DNA of 64,000 bases from CAXQZM01 sp964228455 (GTDB lineage Bacteria > Pseudomonadota > Alphaproteobacteria > UBA7985). The DNA is taken from NCBI GenBank assembly GCA_964228455.1, contig CAXQZM010000043.1:34572-98571 (forward strand), read 5' to 3'. Positions 43,513 through 51,360 of this stretch are shown piece after piece. Positions within the stretch are counted from its first letter, which is position 1. Each line of letters opens with the position of its first letter. The position numbers and the translations under genes are program-made. The notes beneath the pieces are model-generated. The model was given only the letters and a program-made list of their open reading frames with translations, had not been told where the DNA came from and made no database searches.

Positions 43513-45192
43513 ATGGGTAAGGCGAAAAAAAATATTCTTTTCATCATGTATGATCAGCTGAGATGGGACTACCTTAGCTGTGCTGGCCACCCTCATCTAG
43601 ATACACCAAATTTTGATTGGCTTGCCAGCCAAGGTGTTCGCTTTAATCAAGCTTTCGCTCAATCTGCTGTTTGCGGTGCATCTAGGATGTCTACGTATAC
43701 GGGTCGCTATGTATCTAGTCATGGCGCAGCATGGAATGGTTTTCCGCTTAAAGTTGGAGAGCTTACCATTGGCGACCACCTCCGTAAGCTAGGCATGGAT
43801 GCAGTATTGTTGGGGAAAACGCATATGCGAGCGGATGTAGAGGGAATGGAGCGGCTAGGTGTGGATCCAGATTCGGTAATTGGTGTTCGCGTCGCTGAAT
43901 GTGGTTTTGATCCATATATTAGAGACGAAGGAATGGAGGTTGTTGGCCCCGATGGCCGGTATTCTGATATCAGGTCTCCTTACAACGACTATTTATGGTC
44001 GATCGGCTATGAAAGTCTAAATCCTTGGCACGATCATGCGAACTCCGCAGTCGATGATAGTTTAAATGTTATGTCGGGCTTTGCGATGAAAAATTCGGCT
44101 TTGCCAGCAAACATAATTGAAAAAGATAGCGAGACGCCCTGGCTGACTTCAGAGATGATAAATTGGCTGGAGAAAAGGAAGCCTGATGATCCGCCATGGT
44201 GTGTTCATCTATCGTTCATAAAGCCACACTGGCCGTATATAGCTCCCAAGCCATATAACAGCATGTACAATGGCCAGGACATTATTCCCCCCGTTGCAAC
44301 AGAGGAAGAGCGCCGAAATAGTCATCCTGTATATCGTCAGTACCAGGACGGTGTGATAGCCGAAGGTTGGTCAAAAGAGGAGGTTCGCGAGCGTGCTATC
44401 CCAGCGTACATGGGCCTTATCAAGCAATGTGATGATCAGCTGGGTCGGCTTCTTGATTATTTACGCAAGAGCGACCGTCTTCAGAACACCATGATCATTT
44501 TGACCTCTGATCATGGAGACAATCTTGGTGACCACCATCTAGGGGAGAAAGACATGATGCACGATAGCAGCATCCGTGTTCCACTAATAGTTTATGACCC
44601 TTCTCCCGATGCTGACAAGACTAGGGGCCTGGTATGTGATGCGCTCGTTGAGGGGATTGATTTAGCTGCGACTTTTGTGGAATTTCATGGCGGCGAAATT
44701 GCCCTTAAAAATCTTGATCATATTTTAGAGGGGCGGTCTCTAATGCCCTGGCTAAAGGGGCAAAAGCCAAGTTGGAGAGAGTTCGCTGTTAGTGAATATG
44801 ATTATTCAATGACCCCGTATCGAGCGCAGCTTGGGGTGTCGGTTAAGGATGCCCGTTGGACCGTTCTCGTAGACCATCGCTGGAAGTTTACTCATTTTGA
44901 GGGTGGGTTTAGGCCAATGCTTTTTGATAGGATAAATGACCCTGAGGAGACGATCGATCTGGCTGAGGGTTCAACACCAGAGATTATTGACGCGCTGGAA
45001 CTTATGTATCGTCGCCTGGCTTCCTTTCGTGCTCGTGTATGTCAGCGGACCACGCTGAGTAGCGATGAAATTATTTCTAAAACTGGAGCTTCACGCCGTC
45101 GCGGGGTAGTGTTGGGGATGTACGATGAAGGTGAGGCGCCAGAGCTTCTCGATGCGTATGGTAAAGCTGTTAAGAAGAACTACACACAGTGA
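43513..45192 (+). CDS. Sulfatase, Cys-type (alkaline phosphatase superfamily)
   Basis: A 559-residue protein with the sulfatase motif C-G-A-S-R in AVCGASRMSTYTGR, where the Cys is converted to formylglycine. MYDQLRWDY supplies the first metal Asp, GKTHM the Lys-X-His pair of sulfatases, FIKPHWPY a His, and TSDHGDNLGDHHLGEKDMM the second metal site and Lys. Phosphonate monoester hydrolases share the overall layout, but lack the Lys-X-His pair, so sulfate-ester cleavage is favoured. No signal peptide is seen, so it probably acts in the cytoplasm on imported substrate. It lies between an ABC importer and the aromatic operon. The ATG at 43513 is chosen over 43483. Confidence 0.82.
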   Translation: MGKAKKNILFIMYDQLRWDYLSCAGHPHLDTPNFDWLASQGVRFNQAFAQSAVCGASRMSTYTGRYVSSHGAAWNGFPLKVGELTIGDHLRKLGMDAVLLGKTHMRADVEGMERLGVDPDSVIGVRVAECGFDPYIRDEGMEVVGPDGRYSDIRSPYNDYLWSIGYESLNPWHDHANSAVDDSLNVMSGFAMKNSALPANIIEKDSETPWLTSEMINWLEKRKPDDPPWCVHLSFIKPHWPYIAPKPYNSMYNGQDIIPPVATEEERRNSHPVYRQYQDGVIAEGWSKEEVRERAIPAYMGLIKQCDDQLGRLLDYLRKSDRLQNTMIILTSDHGDNLGDHHLGEKDMMHDSSIRVPLIVYDPSPDADKTRGLVCDALVEGIDLAATFVEFHGGEIALKNLDHILEGRSLMPWLKGQKPSWREFAVSEYDYSMTPYRAQLGVSVKDARWTVLVDHRWKFTHFEGGFRPMLFDRINDPEETIDLAEGSTPEIIDALELMYRRLASFRARVCQRTTLSSDEIISKTGASRRRGVVLGMYDEGEAPELLDAYGKAVKKNYTQ

Positions 45193-45240
45193 CTAAATTT
45201 TAATTGCCCTCTGTTTAAACTCGAAAGTTTTGTAGATTAT

Positions 45241-45288
45241 TAGTTGACATGTCATGCAATCTTTGAAAATATCGTGACATGTCAACTA
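45241..45288. promoter_or_regulatory. Twin palindromic operator at the MarR gene start
   Basis: TGACATGTCA occurs twice, at 45245-45254 and 45275-45284, with centres exactly 30 bp apart. The outer bases extend this to a perfect 14-bp inverted repeat (45241-45254 with 45275-45288). The right copy contains the MarR ATG (45279-45281). Identical palindromes on the same helix face are what MarR dimers bind, so this is probably the autoregulatory site that also controls the lig/gal genes. Confidence 0.7.
45244..45272 (+). promoter_or_regulatory. Candidate promoter inside the operator
   Basis: TTGACA (45244-45249), a consensus -35 box, lies inside the left palindrome. Seventeen bases later comes AAATAT (45267-45272), a poor -10 match. 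A start about seven bases on would be at or next to the A of the MarR ATG at 45279, implying a leaderless mRNA. No Shine-Dalgarno precedes that ATG. Confidence 0.4.
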
Positions 45289-45833
45289 ATCTTAACAACT
45301 CTGACTTTGATTTAGCTACATTAAAGGGTTCGGTAATTCAGCAACGTGCATGGCTTCGAGCTAACCTAGTTAACCGGCTGTTTCGATTAGGAAATGCTCT
45401 GCAAAATCAAACACAGGCGTTATTAGCTGTGGAATCTGCTGATTTAAGTGTTGTTCAGTTTCGCATTATGCTGCGGCTATCGCAAGCGGGCTCACAAAAT
45501 GTTCAAGGTATTGCTGATCTTTTAGGTACAGACCGTTCAAATGTTTCCCGCGCATTGCCTAGCCTGCTTGAAAAGGGCTGGATTGATCAGCAGCCAAGTG
45601 CAGAAGATCGTCGTCAGTCAATTATAACGCTGACACAGGCTGGTGAGAGAAAAGTGACACAGTCACGAAACGGTACAGATGCAAGATTAAGAGCGCTCAG
45701 AGCTGCCTTTAATAATGACGAATTCGAGCAGCTTTTGGCTTATCTAGACCGTCTCGATGAGGTGCTGGCAATGTCTAGTGACAGCTTTTCTCTCAGTCCA
45801 GGTTCGGTGTTAGAATTGCGAAAGTCAGCATGA
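45279..45833 (+). CDS. MarR family transcriptional regulator
   Basis: A 184-residue MarR protein: a dimer-forming N-terminal helix, then the winged helix-turn-helix at about residues 70-115 (VQGIADLLGTDRSNVSRALP and KGWIDQQPSAEDRRQSIITL). MarR proteins usually repress aromatic-catabolic or efflux genes and are released by a phenolic ligand. Its stop overlaps the ligI start as ATGA (45830-45833), so it is the first gene of the protocatechuate operon and likely senses a pathway compound. Twin palindromes cover its start. Confidence 0.9.
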   Translation: MSTNLNNSDFDLATLKGSVIQQRAWLRANLVNRLFRLGNALQNQTQALLAVESADLSVVQFRIMLRLSQAGSQNVQGIADLLGTDRSNVSRALPSLLEKGWIDQQPSAEDRRQSIITLTQAGERKVTQSRNGTDARLRALRAAFNNDEFEQLLAYLDRLDEVLAMSSDSFSLSPGSVLELRKSA

Positions 45834-46711
45834 CAAGATTTGTAATGGATGCGGATTATCTTCCCTTTCACCCCCATCCAGCTAAGCCTATATTTGTTGC
45901 CCCACCGGGCGCTGTTGATGCCCACTGCCACGTGTTCGGACCAGGTGACAAATTTCCCTATCATGAGGATAGAAAATATACACCATGCGACGCTGGGAAG
46001 GAAAAGCTCTTTGAGCTTCGCGAGCACTTAGGCCTATCTAGAAACGTAATTGTGCAGGCTTCGTGCCATGGCCCCGATAACCGCGCTCTAATTGACGCGC
46101 TGAACTCTGCTGGCGACCTTGCTCGCGGTGTGGCCTTTGTTACTCCAGATGTATCTGAAGCTGACTTGTTAATAATGCATGAAGCTGGGGTTCGCGGCGT
46201 ACGATTTAATTTTCTGAAGCGATTAGTCGATAACAAGCCCCGCTCTGATTATTGGCAGATTATTGAGAAAATAAAACCTTTTGGCTGGCATGTGGTTGTC
46301 TACTTTGAGGCGAACGAATTATTTGAAATTGAGGACCTTCTTAATGACATTCCAATGAAGGTAGTCATCGATCACATGGGTCGTCCTGATGTAAAATCGC
46401 CTCTCGATCACCCTGACTATCTTCGCATTAAGTCTTTAATGGACAATGAAAAGTTTTGGATAAAGGTCTCTTGCCCGGAGCGGCTCACAAGAATGGGCCC
46501 TCCCTATGATGACGTTGTTCCATTTGCTAAAGATTTGGTTGCCAGTTTTTCTGATCGTGTGCTCTGGGGCACTGACTGGCCTCATCCAAATATGAAATCT
46601 CACCAACCAGATGAGGGCATGCTCCTCGATTTGATACCAACAATTGCGCCTACTGAAGATCTTCAGCGCAAGTTATTAGTTGATAACCCTATGAAACTAT
46701 ACTGGAGCTAA
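45830..46711 (+). CDS. ligI: 2-pyrone-4,6-dicarboxylate hydrolase
   Basis: A 293-residue amidohydrolase closely like Sphingobium LigI. PPGAVDAHCHVFGPGDKFPY, NVIVQASCHGPDNRALIDAL, GVRFNFLKRLVD, VVIDHMGRPDVKS and VLWGTDWPHPNM are all characteristic, the last with the catalytic Asp. LigI is metal-independent and opens the lactone of 2-pyrone-4,6-dicarboxylate to 4-oxalomesaconate. It overlaps the MarR stop by 4 bases, and ligA starts 2 bases after its end. Confidence in the reaction is high because all neighbouring steps are encoded. Confidence 0.93.
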   Translation: MTRFVMDADYLPFHPHPAKPIFVAPPGAVDAHCHVFGPGDKFPYHEDRKYTPCDAGKEKLFELREHLGLSRNVIVQASCHGPDNRALIDALNSAGDLARGVAFVTPDVSEADLLIMHEAGVRGVRFNFLKRLVDNKPRSDYWQIIEKIKPFGWHVVVYFEANELFEIEDLLNDIPMKVVIDHMGRPDVKSPLDHPDYLRIKSLMDNEKFWIKVSCPERLTRMGPPYDDVVPFAKDLVASFSDRVLWGTDWPHPNMKSHQPDEGMLLDLIPTIAPTEDLQRKLLVDNPMKLYWS

Positions 46712-46713
46712 AT

Positions 46714-47112
46714 ATGGCCACCGACCCTGCCTTAGACGATATTCCTGGGACTTATGTTTTTACTACTCAGGCATGCCGACAAGGCTACCGCCTAAATAAG
46801 TTTTGCAAGTCATTAGATGTTGAATCTAATCGAGAATCTTTTCGCTCTGACCCTGATGCGTATTTAGACCAATTTAAACTCTCAGACGAGCAAAGGCGCG
46901 TGATTGAGGAGCGCGATTGGCTTGGGATGCTAAAAATTGGTGGTAATATATATTATACTTTCAAGCTGTGCATTTTTGATGGTTTGTCGATGCAGCATGT
47001 TGGGGGTTTGATGTCAGATATGACTGTCGAAGACTTCCGGCAAATGATGATGGATGGCGGAAGGCCAGTTGCGGGAAATACATCTAAAAAGGAAAATAAT
47101 AGAAATGGCTAA
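46714..47112 (+). CDS. ligA: Protocatechuate 4,5-dioxygenase alpha (small) subunit
   Basis: A 132-residue helical subunit. DDIPGTYVFTTQACRQGYRL and the later DWLGMLKIGGNIYYTFKL, with MTVEDFRQMMMDGGR, match LigA of Sphingobium. It closes over the active site of LigB and helps bind the substrate. The gene starts 2 bases after ligI and overlaps ligB by 8 bases. Its length and order before ligB are normal for separate-subunit enzymes. Confidence 0.93.
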   Translation: MATDPALDDIPGTYVFTTQACRQGYRLNKFCKSLDVESNRESFRSDPDAYLDQFKLSDEQRRVIEERDWLGMLKIGGNIYYTFKLCIFDGLSMQHVGGLMSDMTVEDFRQMMMDGGRPVAGNTSKKENNRNG

Positions 47113-47947
47113 GCTAATTTCAGGGGCAGCTATGTCCCATATACCGCCCATTGGTGCTGCATCAGACAATGGGAAAACGCAAGACCCCTATTACAAGCCA
47201 CTATTTGATGGGTTTGAGCCAGCTCGAAAGTGGATGCGTGATACGAAGCCTGATACAGTGATTATAATCTACAACGATCATGCGAGTGCGTTCTCTGTAG
47301 ATCTAATAAATACGTTTGTATTGGGCGTTGGAGAAGAGTTTGAACCTCACGATGAAGGCTATGGTCCCCGGAAGGTTCCAACCGGTATTGGAAATCCTGA
47401 GTTAGCAGAGCACATGCTCGAACATCTAATCATGAACGATTTTGATTTGGCTCTCGCAAATGAAATGACCGTAGACCACGGCTTTACTGTGCCCCTTACT
47501 ACGATGTGTGGTGCGCCTGACGAGTGGCCTTGCAAGGTCATTCCGCTTTGTGTCAACGTGATAAAGTACCCGCAGCCTAAAGGCTCTAGATGCTTTGCGC
47601 TTGGAAAGGAAATTCGTCGAGCTATCGATAGCTATGATAGTGATGAGACTGTTGCGATATGGGGAACAGGCGGCATGAGCCATCAGCTCCAAGGGGAGCG
47701 CGCCGGTTTTATCAACGAAGAGTTTGATACAATGTTTCTGGATAAGCTTGGACCAGATCCAGAAAGTTTAGCTCGTATCCCTCATATAGATTATCTGCGT
47801 GACGCAGGCTCAGAGGGTATTGAGCTTATCATGTGGCTTATAATGAGAGGTGCAATGAAGAGTCCTAAAGAAGTCTACAGAAATTATCACGTGCCCATGT
47901 CTAACACAGCCGCAGGCCTGATTTGTTACGATGAGCAGCAACAATGA
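47105..47947 (+). CDS. ligB: Protocatechuate 4,5-dioxygenase beta (catalytic) subunit
   Basis: A 280-residue type II extradiol dioxygenase. Known LigB residues are recovered with small offsets: His12 (AMSHIPP) and His59 (YNDHASAF) with Glu240 as Fe(II) ligands, and His193 (GGMSHQL) as catalytic base. With LigA it cleaves protocatechuate between C4 and C5 to 4-carboxy-2-hydroxymuconate-6-semialdehyde using O2. The ATG at 47105 (MAKLIS) is chosen because it places His12 at its usual number; the longer frame from 47054 is only ligA sequence out of phase. It overlaps ligC by 4 bases. Confidence 0.95.
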   Translation: MAKLISGAAMSHIPPIGAASDNGKTQDPYYKPLFDGFEPARKWMRDTKPDTVIIIYNDHASAFSVDLINTFVLGVGEEFEPHDEGYGPRKVPTGIGNPELAEHMLEHLIMNDFDLALANEMTVDHGFTVPLTTMCGAPDEWPCKVIPLCVNVIKYPQPKGSRCFALGKEIRRAIDSYDSDETVAIWGTGGMSHQLQGERAGFINEEFDTMFLDKLGPDPESLARIPHIDYLRDAGSEGIELIMWLIMRGAMKSPKEVYRNYHVPMSNTAAGLICYDEQQQ

Positions 47948-48897
47948 TTAGAGTTGCGTTGGCAGGGGCTGCAGGGGCTTTTGGTCAAAAGCACTTAGGA
48001 GCTATTTTGAATATTTCAGATGCTGAGCTTATTTGTCTAATTGGTAGCCCTGGTGATGGAGTGGAAGAGCTAGCGAACCAAAAAGGCATTAAAAGTTCTG
48101 AGGAAAGTCTTTCATTGGCTTTGGCCCGTGACGATATCGATGCCGTTATTCTTGCAACGCCAACACCCTTGCACGCTCAGCAAACTATAGCCTGTTTAGA
48201 GGCAGGAAAACATGTTTTATGTGAAATTCCAATGGCTGAAAGCCTAGCGGACTCAAAAAAAGTTGCGGCTGTTCACCAACAGTCTGGACTAGTTGGAATG
48301 TGCGGGCACATCAGAAGGTTTAATCCATCTCACCAATACATGTATCAGAAAATAAAAGCCGGTGAGCTGTGTATCCAGCAAATGGATGTGCAAACTTACT
48401 TTTTCCGGAGAGAGAACATTAACGCACTTGGTAAGCCAAGAACCTGGACTGACCATCTTCTCTGGCATCATGCAGCTCATACTATTGATCTCTTCATGTA
48501 TCAGACTGGCGAGCAGGTATCGGAGGTTTTTGGTTTCCAGGGACCCAAGCATCCTGAGTTAGGCATCTCTATGGATATGACTATTGGTATGAAAACTCCC
48601 ACGGGAAAGCTTTGCACATTGTCTTTAAGTTTCAACAATGACGGACCTTTAGGGACCTACTTTCGGTACATCTGTGATAATGGCACCTACATAGCCCGAT
48701 ATGATGAGTTGGTTAATGGCAGAGAAGAGGCCATTGACCTAACGGAAGTAGCCGTTTCGCTGAATGGCGTTGAACTGATTGATCGCGAGTTTATTTCTGC
48801 GATTAAAGAGGGTCGAAGGCCAAATGGTTCATTCGAACAGATCATCCCAACAATGGAAGTAATGCACCGAATCGAACAACAAATGGGGGGCGAGTAA
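47944..48897 (+). CDS. ligC: 4-carboxy-2-hydroxymuconate-6-semialdehyde dehydrogenase
   Basis: A 317-residue Gfo/Idh/MocA-fold NAD(P) enzyme very like Sphingobium LigC (shared stretches IQQMDVQTYFFRRENINALG, TDHLLWHHAAHTIDLFMYQ, TLSLSFNNDGPLGTYFRYIC). It oxidises the hemiacetal form of the LigAB product to 2-pyrone-4,6-dicarboxylate. The nucleotide loop reads A-G-A-A-G-A-F-G, one residue longer than the A-G-A-G-A-F-G expected, and is encoded by a 9-bp tandem repeat at 47962-47979. It is joined to ligB and to galB by short overlaps. Confidence 0.93.
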   Translation: MIRVALAGAAGAFGQKHLGAILNISDAELICLIGSPGDGVEELANQKGIKSSEESLSLALARDDIDAVILATPTPLHAQQTIACLEAGKHVLCEIPMAESLADSKKVAAVHQQSGLVGMCGHIRRFNPSHQYMYQKIKAGELCIQQMDVQTYFFRRENINALGKPRTWTDHLLWHHAAHTIDLFMYQTGEQVSEVFGFQGPKHPELGISMDMTIGMKTPTGKLCTLSLSFNNDGPLGTYFRYICDNGTYIARYDELVNGREEAIDLTEVAVSLNGVELIDREFISAIKEGRRPNGSFEQIIPTMEVMHRIEQQMGGE

Positions 48898-49631
48898 TGT
48901 CCGATAAAAAAACTGCCTTAGTTATTTCTGCTCACGCTGCTGATTTTGTCTGGCGCGCTGGTGGAGCGATCGCAAAACATGCAGCTCAGGGCTATGATGT
49001 CACAGTTGTTTGCCTTTCTTTTGGAGAGCGGGGGGAGAGCGCAAAACTCTGGAAGAAAGATGGCATGACACTTGACCGAGTTAAGGCTGCCCGAGCGAAT
49101 GAGGCTGAAAAAGCTGCCCATGCGCTAGGCGTACACGACCTACAATTTTTTGACTTGGGCGATTATCCCTTAACTTTAAGTAAAGACGATAAGTACAAAC
49201 TGGTTGATGTTATAAGGAAAGTGCAGCCAAAATTCATGATGAGTCACAGTGCTTATGATCCATACAACACTGATCATATGTACACTACTTCCATCGCATT
49301 GGAAACGCGAATGATTGCTCAAGCTTGGGGCCACAACCCTGGCGAAAAGGTTTTAGGCGCGCCTCAGCTATACTTATTTGAGCCTCATCAAACAGAGCAA
49401 ATGGGCTGGAAACCAAACGTGTTTTTGGACATTTCAGATGTATGGGACAAAAAACGTGCAGCCATTGAGTGTATGGAGGGCCAGGAGCACCTTTGGGACT
49501 TCTACACTAATGTTGCAGAGAATAGAGGCAATCATTTCCGCCGAAATTCTGGAGGACAGTCAGGAGGCCGAAAAGCTACCCATGCTGAAGGTTTTCAGGC
49601 TGTTTTCCCAAGCACTGTGGATGAGCTCTGA
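48897..49631 (+). CDS. galB: 4-oxalomesaconate hydratase, PIG-L family (GalB type)
   Basis: A 244-residue PIG-L/LmbE-fold zinc protein. The metal motif is seen as SAHAADFVWRAGGAI (AHxxD) with a later His in AYDPYNTDHMYT. Pseudomonas putida GalB, in the gallate pathway, has this fold and hydrates 4-oxalomesaconate to 4-carboxy-4-hydroxy-2-oxoadipate. Sphingobium uses the unrelated amidohydrolase LigJ for this step, so this operon mixes lig-type upper and gal-type lower enzymes. It overlaps ligC by one base and ligK by one base. Confidence 0.85.
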   Translation: MSDKKTALVISAHAADFVWRAGGAIAKHAAQGYDVTVVCLSFGERGESAKLWKKDGMTLDRVKAARANEAEKAAHALGVHDLQFFDLGDYPLTLSKDDKYKLVDVIRKVQPKFMMSHSAYDPYNTDHMYTTSIALETRMIAQAWGHNPGEKVLGAPQLYLFEPHQTEQMGWKPNVFLDISDVWDKKRAAIECMEGQEHLWDFYTNVAENRGNHFRRNSGGQSGGRKATHAEGFQAVFPSTVDEL

Positions 49632-50305
49632 TGGCTGGGATTGTTGTTCAAGATATTGAGCGGACATCACTAGAATTAGTCGATGGCCTAGCCAAGTTGG
49701 GTGTAGCAACGGTGCACGAGGCAGCCGGGAGGGTTGGATGTCTAGCTAGTTACATGAAACCCCGGTTAAAAGGAGCTCGTGTTGCTGGGAATGCCGTGAC
49801 AGTGTCTATCCCACCATGCGATAATTGGATGATCCATGTAGCAGTTGAGCAGTGCCAAGCGGGAGACGTTCTTGTTGTTGCTCCAACATCCCCATCAGAT
49901 GCAGGATATTTTGGTGATTTGTTAGCTACCTCACTTATGTCGCGTGGCGTGCGTGGTTTAATCATTGAAGCGGGTGTTCGCGATACAGCAGAGCTGGAGG
50001 AGATGGGTTTTCCAGTGTGGTCGAAAACCGTATCAGCGCAAGGCACAGTTAAGGAAACTCTGGGAGACGTTAACGTATCCATTGTCTGTGGGGGGCAACG
50101 CATCAACCCAGGAGATGTGGTGGTAGCTGATGATGATGGAGTTTGTGTAATAAGCCAGCAATCGGCCGCAGTTACTTTAGAGAAAGCTAAATCACGTGAA
50201 GAGAATGAAGCTGGGAAGAGGGTTCGTTTCGAGTCCGGAGAATTGGGTCTGGATATTTATGGTATGCGCCAGCGGTTAGCTGAGAAGGGACTTAAGTACA
50301 TTTAA
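49631..50305 (+). CDS. ligK: 4-carboxy-4-hydroxy-2-oxoadipate aldolase, RraA-like class II
   Basis: A 224-residue protein of the RraA/HMG aldolase fold. The divalent-metal and substrate site is visible as GDLLATSLMSRGVRGLIIEA followed by GVRDTAELEE (Arg-Asp pair). It splits 4-carboxy-4-hydroxy-2-oxoadipate into pyruvate and oxaloacetate and also takes 4-hydroxy-4-methyl-2-oxoglutarate. It is the last carbon-cleaving step of the operon. Plain RraA (an RNase E inhibitor) is shorter, about 160 residues. galD starts 4 bases downstream. Confidence 0.9.
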   Translation: MAGIVVQDIERTSLELVDGLAKLGVATVHEAAGRVGCLASYMKPRLKGARVAGNAVTVSIPPCDNWMIHVAVEQCQAGDVLVVAPTSPSDAGYFGDLLATSLMSRGVRGLIIEAGVRDTAELEEMGFPVWSKTVSAQGTVKETLGDVNVSIVCGGQRINPGDVVVADDDGVCVISQQSAAVTLEKAKSREENEAGKRVRFESGELGLDIYGMRQRLAEKGLKYI

Positions 50306-50309
50306 GCTT

Positions 50310-51350
50310 ATGGTTTCTATTCCCGCCACCTGGATGAGAGGAGGGACATCAAAGGGTTTATACTTCCTTTTAGATGACTTGCCTACAGATCCCTCAGAGA
50401 GAGATGCCCTCCTATTGCGGTTAATGGGGTCTCCAGACAATGAGCAAATTGACGGGATTGGTGGGGGGCAGCCTGTGACTTCAAAAGTTGCTGTCGTATC
50501 TTTATCCAACCGGGTCGATGCAGATTTAGATTATCTTTTTTTGCAGGTTTTTGTTGATCAGTCTCTAGTTTCGTCAAAACAAAACTGTGGGAATATTTTA
50601 GCGGGCGTAGCACCATTTGCTATTGAGAAAGGGCTCGTTTCTGGGGAGGGGCCAATTCGGATCCACCAGGTTAATTCTGGCCAAATTGCTCAAACAATCA
50701 TCAAAATGAAGAATGGCCAGGTAGTTTATGATGGAGGTGCTGCAATTGACGGCGTGCCTGGAACTGCAGCACCAGTTCCATTAGCCTTTGAAGGAACGGC
50801 TGGGTCAACCTGCGGTGCCCTGCTACCTACGGGTAATCCGGTAGATGAAATAAATGGCATCTCCGTAACTATGATAGATCAAGGAATGCCTTGTGTCCTT
50901 TTGCGTGCTGCAGACCTGGATATTACAGGGAAAGAGTCTCCTGATGAGTTGGAACAAAATCAGGACTTAAGAAAAAAACTTGAGGAGGTTCGACTGAAAG
51001 CTGGAACCATGATGAACCTCGGCGACGTGTCTGAGGCATCGGTTCCAAAGATGATGCTGATATCAAAGCCATTGAATGGGGGTCTTGTCCAGACACGCAC
51101 TTTCATTCCATTTCGGTGCCATCCAACGATTGGACTATTCCAAGCAGGAACAGCAGCCACTGCATGCTTTGTGCCGGGGTCCATTGCCGAGGGGTTGGCT
51201 GCTAAAGAAAGCCTTCACGATGGGACCGTTTTGATTGAACATCCAGCAGGCGCTTTGCCTATCGGGCTTACGTTTAAGGATGGTAAAGTAGATAGAATTG
51301 CTAGTATCAGAACAGCGCGCAAATTAATGGATGGATTAGTATATTCTTGA
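50310..51350 (+). CDS. galD: 4-oxalomesaconate tautomerase, PrpF fold (GalD/LigU type)
   Basis: A 346-residue PrpF-family protein with two similar diaminopimelate-epimerase-like halves. PATWMRGGTSKGLYFLLDDL is the PrpF opening, followed by DGIGGGQPVTSKVAVV, QNCGNILAGVAPFAIE and RTFIPFRCHPTIG. GalD and LigU interconvert keto/enol or allylic isomers of 4-oxalomesaconate so that GalB can act. It ends the plus-strand operon, 10 bases before the stop of the convergent AEC carrier. Confidence 0.88.
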   Translation: MVSIPATWMRGGTSKGLYFLLDDLPTDPSERDALLLRLMGSPDNEQIDGIGGGQPVTSKVAVVSLSNRVDADLDYLFLQVFVDQSLVSSKQNCGNILAGVAPFAIEKGLVSGEGPIRIHQVNSGQIAQTIIKMKNGQVVYDGGAAIDGVPGTAAPVPLAFEGTAGSTCGALLPTGNPVDEINGISVTMIDQGMPCVLLRAADLDITGKESPDELEQNQDLRKKLEEVRLKAGTMMNLGDVSEASVPKMMLISKPLNGGLVQTRTFIPFRCHPTIGLFQAGTAATACFVPGSIAEGLAAKESLHDGTVLIEHPAGALPIGLTFKDGKVDRIASIRTARKLMDGLVYS

Positions 51351-51360
51351 AATTGAGTCG

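Noticed and set aside
43513..45192. Phosphonate monoester hydrolase as the sulfatase function
   Set aside because: The overall layout is similar, but the Lys-X-His in G-K-T-H-M is the sulfatase pattern, whereas phosphonate monoesterases have Tyr/Thr residues there.
49750..50106. 118-residue antisense frame inside ligK
   Set aside because: Shadow of ligK; no motif, no independent ribosome site.
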